DNA of 64,000 nucleotides, taken from Verrucomicrobiota bacterium. GTDB lineage: Bacteria; Verrucomicrobiota; Verrucomicrobiia; CAIQCK01. A program made the translations under genes and the position numbers. Below the pieces are notes generated by a model. The model did not search any database. It was given only the letters and a program-made list of their open reading frames with translations, and was not told the DNA's origin. Positions 60,549-64,000 of this stretch are shown here, in pieces (the stretch's first letter is position 1; each line of letters opens with the position of its first letter). The DNA is taken from contig JACRQF010000005.1 of assembly GCA_016222825.1 (NCBI GenBank), forward strand, positions 1-64,000, written 5' to 3'.

Positions 60549-61535
60549 CTATTTCTTACCACTATACTCCCGCATCATTTTCGCCTTCTCTTCTCTGCGC
60601 AACTCTACCGCTCTCTCCAAAGGTGTTTTGCCATCATTGTTTTTGGCGTTAACATCAGCACCATGGGACAACAGCGCTTCTAAATCGTCCGTAAATGCGC
60701 TTTCCACCGTCTCATGCAAAGGCGTATTCCCTCTATCTTCCTTGGCGTTGACATCAGCTCCGTGGTTCAAAAGAATCTTCACAAAGTCCTTGCCCCTCCC
60801 ACAAGCCGCGATATGTAAACAAGTATAGCCAATCTTGTTTTTTGCGTTGACGTTCGCGCCTTTTGTCAGGAGGAATTCCATCATCTTCTTGTTAGATTGC
60901 CTTGTGGCATAGAACAATGGAGTCTCACCACCATAACCATCCTTTGCATTGATATCAGCCTTGTTGGCCAGCAATAAAGCCGCCATGCGAATGTCGTCCT
61001 CCTTTGCTGCCCGGTGTAAAAAAGTCCAGTTCATGTGTAAGGCTGAAACGATTTCCGGGTGAGTCTGCAAAATGGCTTGCGCCTCAAGTAGGTTTTGACG
61101 CCTAAATGCTTTAATCAGATCAAGCCTTACGTCGCGAGCCGCCGTGGGGGTAGCGGGTCTTGCTTGGTTCGGTTTCTCTACCTGTTTCTTCGCGACCGCG
61201 GGCTTACGGTATTCCAATAATTTGGCGTTCATCCATCCCCGGCTGGGCAAGACGCAATACCAGTCGCCTTTGATTTCGCACACTGGTAACTCTTCCCCTT
61301 GTTTCACCCTGGCGATGATCTTCTCTCCCATCTGTATCGGGGCTTGATCCGTGGTAATCCTAACCACCCCTAAGTCCTCCGCAATGCCGTCGGTGAATGC
61401 TGACAACAACAACACTGCTGCCAATGCACGCGTGAGGAACAGGAATCCAAATTCTAGCTGTTGATTCTGGCCGCCGAGACAAAATCCACGCTCCGCCGGT
61501 CGCGGAGCCACCATCGTTACAGTCGTCGTGTTCAT
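60549..61535 (-). CDS. Secreted SH3-like plus ankyrin-repeat protein
   Basis: About 328 residues if it starts at 61535; other starts at 61616 and 61514 are possible. A hydrophobic segment (FLFLTRALAAVLLLSAF) acts as signal or anchor. An SH3b-like domain follows (QMGEKIIARVKQGEELPV ... GDWYCVLPSRGWM), then five ankyrin repeats (TFLHRAAKEDDIRMAALLL, TPLFYATRQSNKKMMEFLL, TCLHIAACGRGKDFVKILL, TPLHETVESAF, TPLERAVEL). It is AT-rich and on the same strand as the SUMF1-like gene, 111 bp upstream of it. Confidence 0.85.
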   Translation of the reverse strand: MNTTTVTMVAPRPAERGFCLGGQNQQLEFGFLFLTRALAAVLLLSAFTDGIAEDLGVVRITTDQAPIQMGEKIIARVKQGEELPVCEIKGDWYCVLPSRGWMNAKLLEYRKPAVAKKQVEKPNQARPATPTAARDVRLDLIKAFRRQNLLEAQAILQTHPEIVSALHMNWTFLHRAAKEDDIRMAALLLANKADINAKDGYGGETPLFYATRQSNKKMMEFLLTKGANVNAKNKIGYTCLHIAACGRGKDFVKILLNHGADVNAKEDRGNTPLHETVESAFTDDLEALLSHGADVNAKNNDGKTPLERAVELRREEKAKMMREYSGKK

Positions 61536-61587
61536 CAGTGGTCTGGGCGGCATTCTCATTATCCGACCCGCCGACGCAAGCACAAAC
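61481..61587. repeat. Repeated segment, copy 2 (5' end of the ankyrin gene)
   Basis: 107 bp, homologous to 58620-58727 (see that entry). Just outside it, GCAGACTATCAATC is tandemly repeated at about 61638-61675. Confidence 0.7.
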
Positions 61588-61754
61588 TCGCCATGATTCC
61601 AAGGACGCGAAAGCAAATCGCTCCCGACTTTGAATGCAGCAGACTATCAATCACCGCCGGCAGACTATCAATCGGCCCTTCCCGGAGGCGGGAACCAGGG
61701 CGAAGTTTTACACCGAAGCCCCCTGCCCCGCCACCAAGCCGTCGAAAGTCCGTT

Positions 61755-62924
61755 CTACAAGCGCCGCCACACCGCCACGAACATCCCGTTGCCGCCCGAA
61801 TCTTGCGGCCAGAGCCAGAGCTGCGGCGACGGCGACGCCGACGGCAGGAAGGGACTCGCCAGCGGCGCTGGCGCGAACTCCGGGTGGGACTTGGAAAACG
61901 CCTTCGCCACCGCGCTCGTCTCCGACCGCGCCAGCGTGCAGACGGAATAGATGAGCCGTCCGCCGGGCTTCACCGCGGGCGCGACGTTCGCCAGCAACCG
62001 CTCCTGCACCGCCGCCAGCTCGCGCACGTCCTCCGGCGTCGTCGTCCAGCGCGCGTGCGGATTCCGCTGCCATGTGCCCGTGCCGCTGCACGGCGCGTCC
62101 ACCAGCACGCCGTCGAACTTCGTCCGCATGGGCAGCCGCTCGCCGCCATCCCACAACACCGCGCGATAGTTGAAACAGTTCGCCCGTCCCGCGCGCAGCT
62201 TGAGTTTCTTCAGCCGCCACTCGGCGCGGTCACTGGCCCATATCTGGCCCTTGTTCTGCATCAGGTCGGAGAGATGCAGCGTCTTGCCGCCCTCCCCCGC
62301 GCAGGCGTCCCACCAAGTCTCGCCCGGCTTCGGATCGCACAGCAGCCCAACCGCCTGCGATGCAATGTCCTGAATCTCAAACTCGCCCGCCTGAAACTCC
62401 TTCTTCCGAAACAAATCCTCCTCCCCTTCGTAAATCAACGCATCCGGCAGTGTAAACTCCCCCGTCTCCGCCGCCGCGGCCTGCGCATGGATGGCGCCGT
62501 CGCCGAGCTTCTTCGCCAGCTTCCCGCCCTGCCCCCGCCGCGCACGCAGCCAGAGCACCGGCTCACTCTGGATGACGGCAGCCCAATCCGGCGCGACATT
62601 GAGTTCAACCACCGCCCACGCCGGCACTGCGCGCGCCAGCAGTTCGCCTTCGGAAAACCGCTCCGGCGCGTCCGCGAAACGCCGCGCCAGCTCCAGCGCC
62701 CGCTCCACCTGTTCCGCGACCGCCAGTTTCCGGTCCAGCCAGCCGAGCCAGCGATAGTAGGCAAACACCGCGCGGCTGATCTCGCGCGATTCCGCCGCTG
62801 TCAGCCCGCCCGCCGTCCGCAATGTCTCGCGAAGCACCGCGTCCGCGGGCTTGGCGCGACTCGCCGCCGCAATGACACGGGCTACGAGGGCCGGCAGATG
62901 ATGTTGTGGTGTGTGTTGTTTCAC
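61755..62924 (-). CDS. RsmB/NOP2-family rRNA m5C methyltransferase
   Basis: 389 residues from a GTG at 62924 (MKQHTPQHHLPALVARV); upstream frame to 63044 is not protein-like. An N-terminal NusB-like helical domain is followed by the Rossmann methyltransferase: WWDACAGEGGKTLHLSDL, IWASDRAEWRLKKL, the first catalytic cysteine in VDAPCSGTGTW and the second in IYSVCTLARSE. It methylates a cytosine of rRNA (position not deducible). Confidence 0.93.
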   Translation of the reverse strand: MKQHTPQHHLPALVARVIAAASRAKPADAVLRETLRTAGGLTAAESREISRAVFAYYRWLGWLDRKLAVAEQVERALELARRFADAPERFSEGELLARAVPAWAVVELNVAPDWAAVIQSEPVLWLRARRGQGGKLAKKLGDGAIHAQAAAAETGEFTLPDALIYEGEEDLFRKKEFQAGEFEIQDIASQAVGLLCDPKPGETWWDACAGEGGKTLHLSDLMQNKGQIWASDRAEWRLKKLKLRAGRANCFNYRAVLWDGGERLPMRTKFDGVLVDAPCSGTGTWQRNPHARWTTTPEDVRELAAVQERLLANVAPAVKPGGRLIYSVCTLARSETSAVAKAFSKSHPEFAPAPLASPFLPSASPSPQLWLWPQDSGGNGMFVAVWRRL

Positions 62925-63059
62925 AGTCCGAAGCTCCCCGTCATTGAACGGCCAAACGCCCCGCCGGCACAATCCGAAAATCGTTGGGGTTGCCGAAACA
63001 ACCCGCTTGCTGTAGTATTCGCGGCGTTGGCCGACGGCCAACACAACAGGAGACGTTGC

Positions 63060-63428
63060 ATGAAAGCATCAGCAGCAACAGCGTGGGTCGCGGCGGTGGC
63101 GCTCTTGTGGGCGTTCACGCGTCCGGCCGTGGGTGGGTGAGGCGTGGATCCAAACGCCGTGGGACGGATTCGCAGTCCGTTCCAGGGCGAGGTGGTCAGT
63201 GTGACCGCCAACAGCGTCAGTGTCAAATCCTCCAAGGGAACAGCCGGCAGAACCAGCGGGCGCACCGTTTGCTTTGCGATCAAACCTGAAGCGAAAGTCA
63301 TTCGCGATGGCAAGACGTGCGAGTTGAAGGATCTGCAAAAGGGCGACACCGTATCCGTGACCTTCAGCACAAAGCCGGGCAGCTCACTGCCCCGCGTGTC
63401 GCAGGTCAGCGTCGGCAAGGGCGAATAA
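63060..63428 (+). pseudogene. Small secreted protein gene split by an in-frame TGA
   Basis: ATG 63060 starts a signal peptide (MKASAATAWVAAVALLWAF) that meets TGA at 63138-63140. The same frame continues from GTG 63144 as an 94-residue domain with GEVVSVTANSVSV, then CELKDLQKGDTVSVTF and a SSLPRVSQVSV end, the pattern of the paired secreted proteins at 39073 and 39512. Without the TGA this would be one intact 122-codon gene. It is either a nonsense-mutated pseudogene, a read-through gene, or a sequence error. Confidence 0.7.
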
Positions 63429-63443
63429 CCCAGAGCCGCCGTC

Positions 63444-64000
<557 letters not shown>

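Noticed and set aside
63138..63140. Selenocysteine codon
   Set aside because: The TGA lies at a signal-peptide boundary, with no visible SECIS-like hairpin and no catalytic role expected there.

Overview
The window is GC-rich, densely coded DNA that looks like a chromosome segment from a free-living Verrucomicrobiota bacterium of the Pedosphaerales/Limisphaerales kind. This is inference: it rests on two secreted PEP-CTERM autotransporter-like proteins, many dispersed inverted repeats, a TonB/ExbB-type operon with giant TPR proteins, and Gram-negative housekeeping genes. There is no rRNA, complete prophage, transposase or CRISPR array. Four tRNAs are present: Lys-UUU, Ser-UGA, Tyr-GUA and one with anticodon CAU.

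Layout. 1-7.1 kb: the 3' part of a very large PEP-CTERM passenger protein, then a Tat-exported Gfo/Idh/MocA oxidoreductase. 7.1-8.6 kb: an integron-type cassette (attC-like site, small membrane protein, core site) beside a 41-bp-period tandem hairpin array. 8.6-11.5 kb: a di-heme cytochrome, a sigma factor reduced to region 2, a 69-residue ORF, a DUF2934 protein and tRNA-Lys. 11.6-20.4 kb: M42-type peptidase, LexA, a PpiC chaperone, a holin-like membrane protein, cysteine desulfurase with serine acetyltransferase, and a Ser/Thr kinase with leucine-rich modules. 20.5-26.7 kb: two-domain glycosyltransferase with a small partner protein, tRNA-Ser, an MFS transporter coupled to a heptose-phosphate adenylyltransferase, a large composite inverted repeat, and a 21-bp palindromic array ahead of an unknown gene. 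26.7-37.6 kb: second PEP-CTERM protein, tRNA-Tyr, nadD-rsfS, a membrane-tethered receiver protein, and an overlapping exbB-exbD-TPR-VWA operon. 37.6-52 kb: mostly housekeeping (rlmD, inositol-phosphate synthase, nth-PH-bcp, pnp-rpsO) plus a second cassette-like gene with a second 41-bp hairpin array.

52.2-61.6 kb is an accessory island with all genes on the minus strand, and it becomes AT-richer at its right end. It carries an 838-residue fusion of a RelA/SpoT nucleotide synthetase, helical repeats, a SLOG-like nucleotide-binding domain and a RyR domain. An intact Nudix hydrolase gene sits directly upstream of it and a frameshifted Nudix gene directly downstream. Also present are a membrane-anchored TIR protein, a secreted DnaJ-zinc-finger/Sel1 protein, a heptad-repeat coiled-coil protein, a sulfatase-modifying-factor-like protein and a secreted SH3/ankyrin protein. 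A repeated segment of about 108 bp lies near the 5' ends of both the TIR and ankyrin genes. Synthetase, sensor and Nudix genes together suggest a nucleotide-signal stress or antiphage module; this is the strongest candidate for an undescribed system here. 61.7-64 kb: an RsmB-type methyltransferase, a small secreted-protein gene split by an in-frame TGA, and the 3' end of aconitase, which runs off the window.
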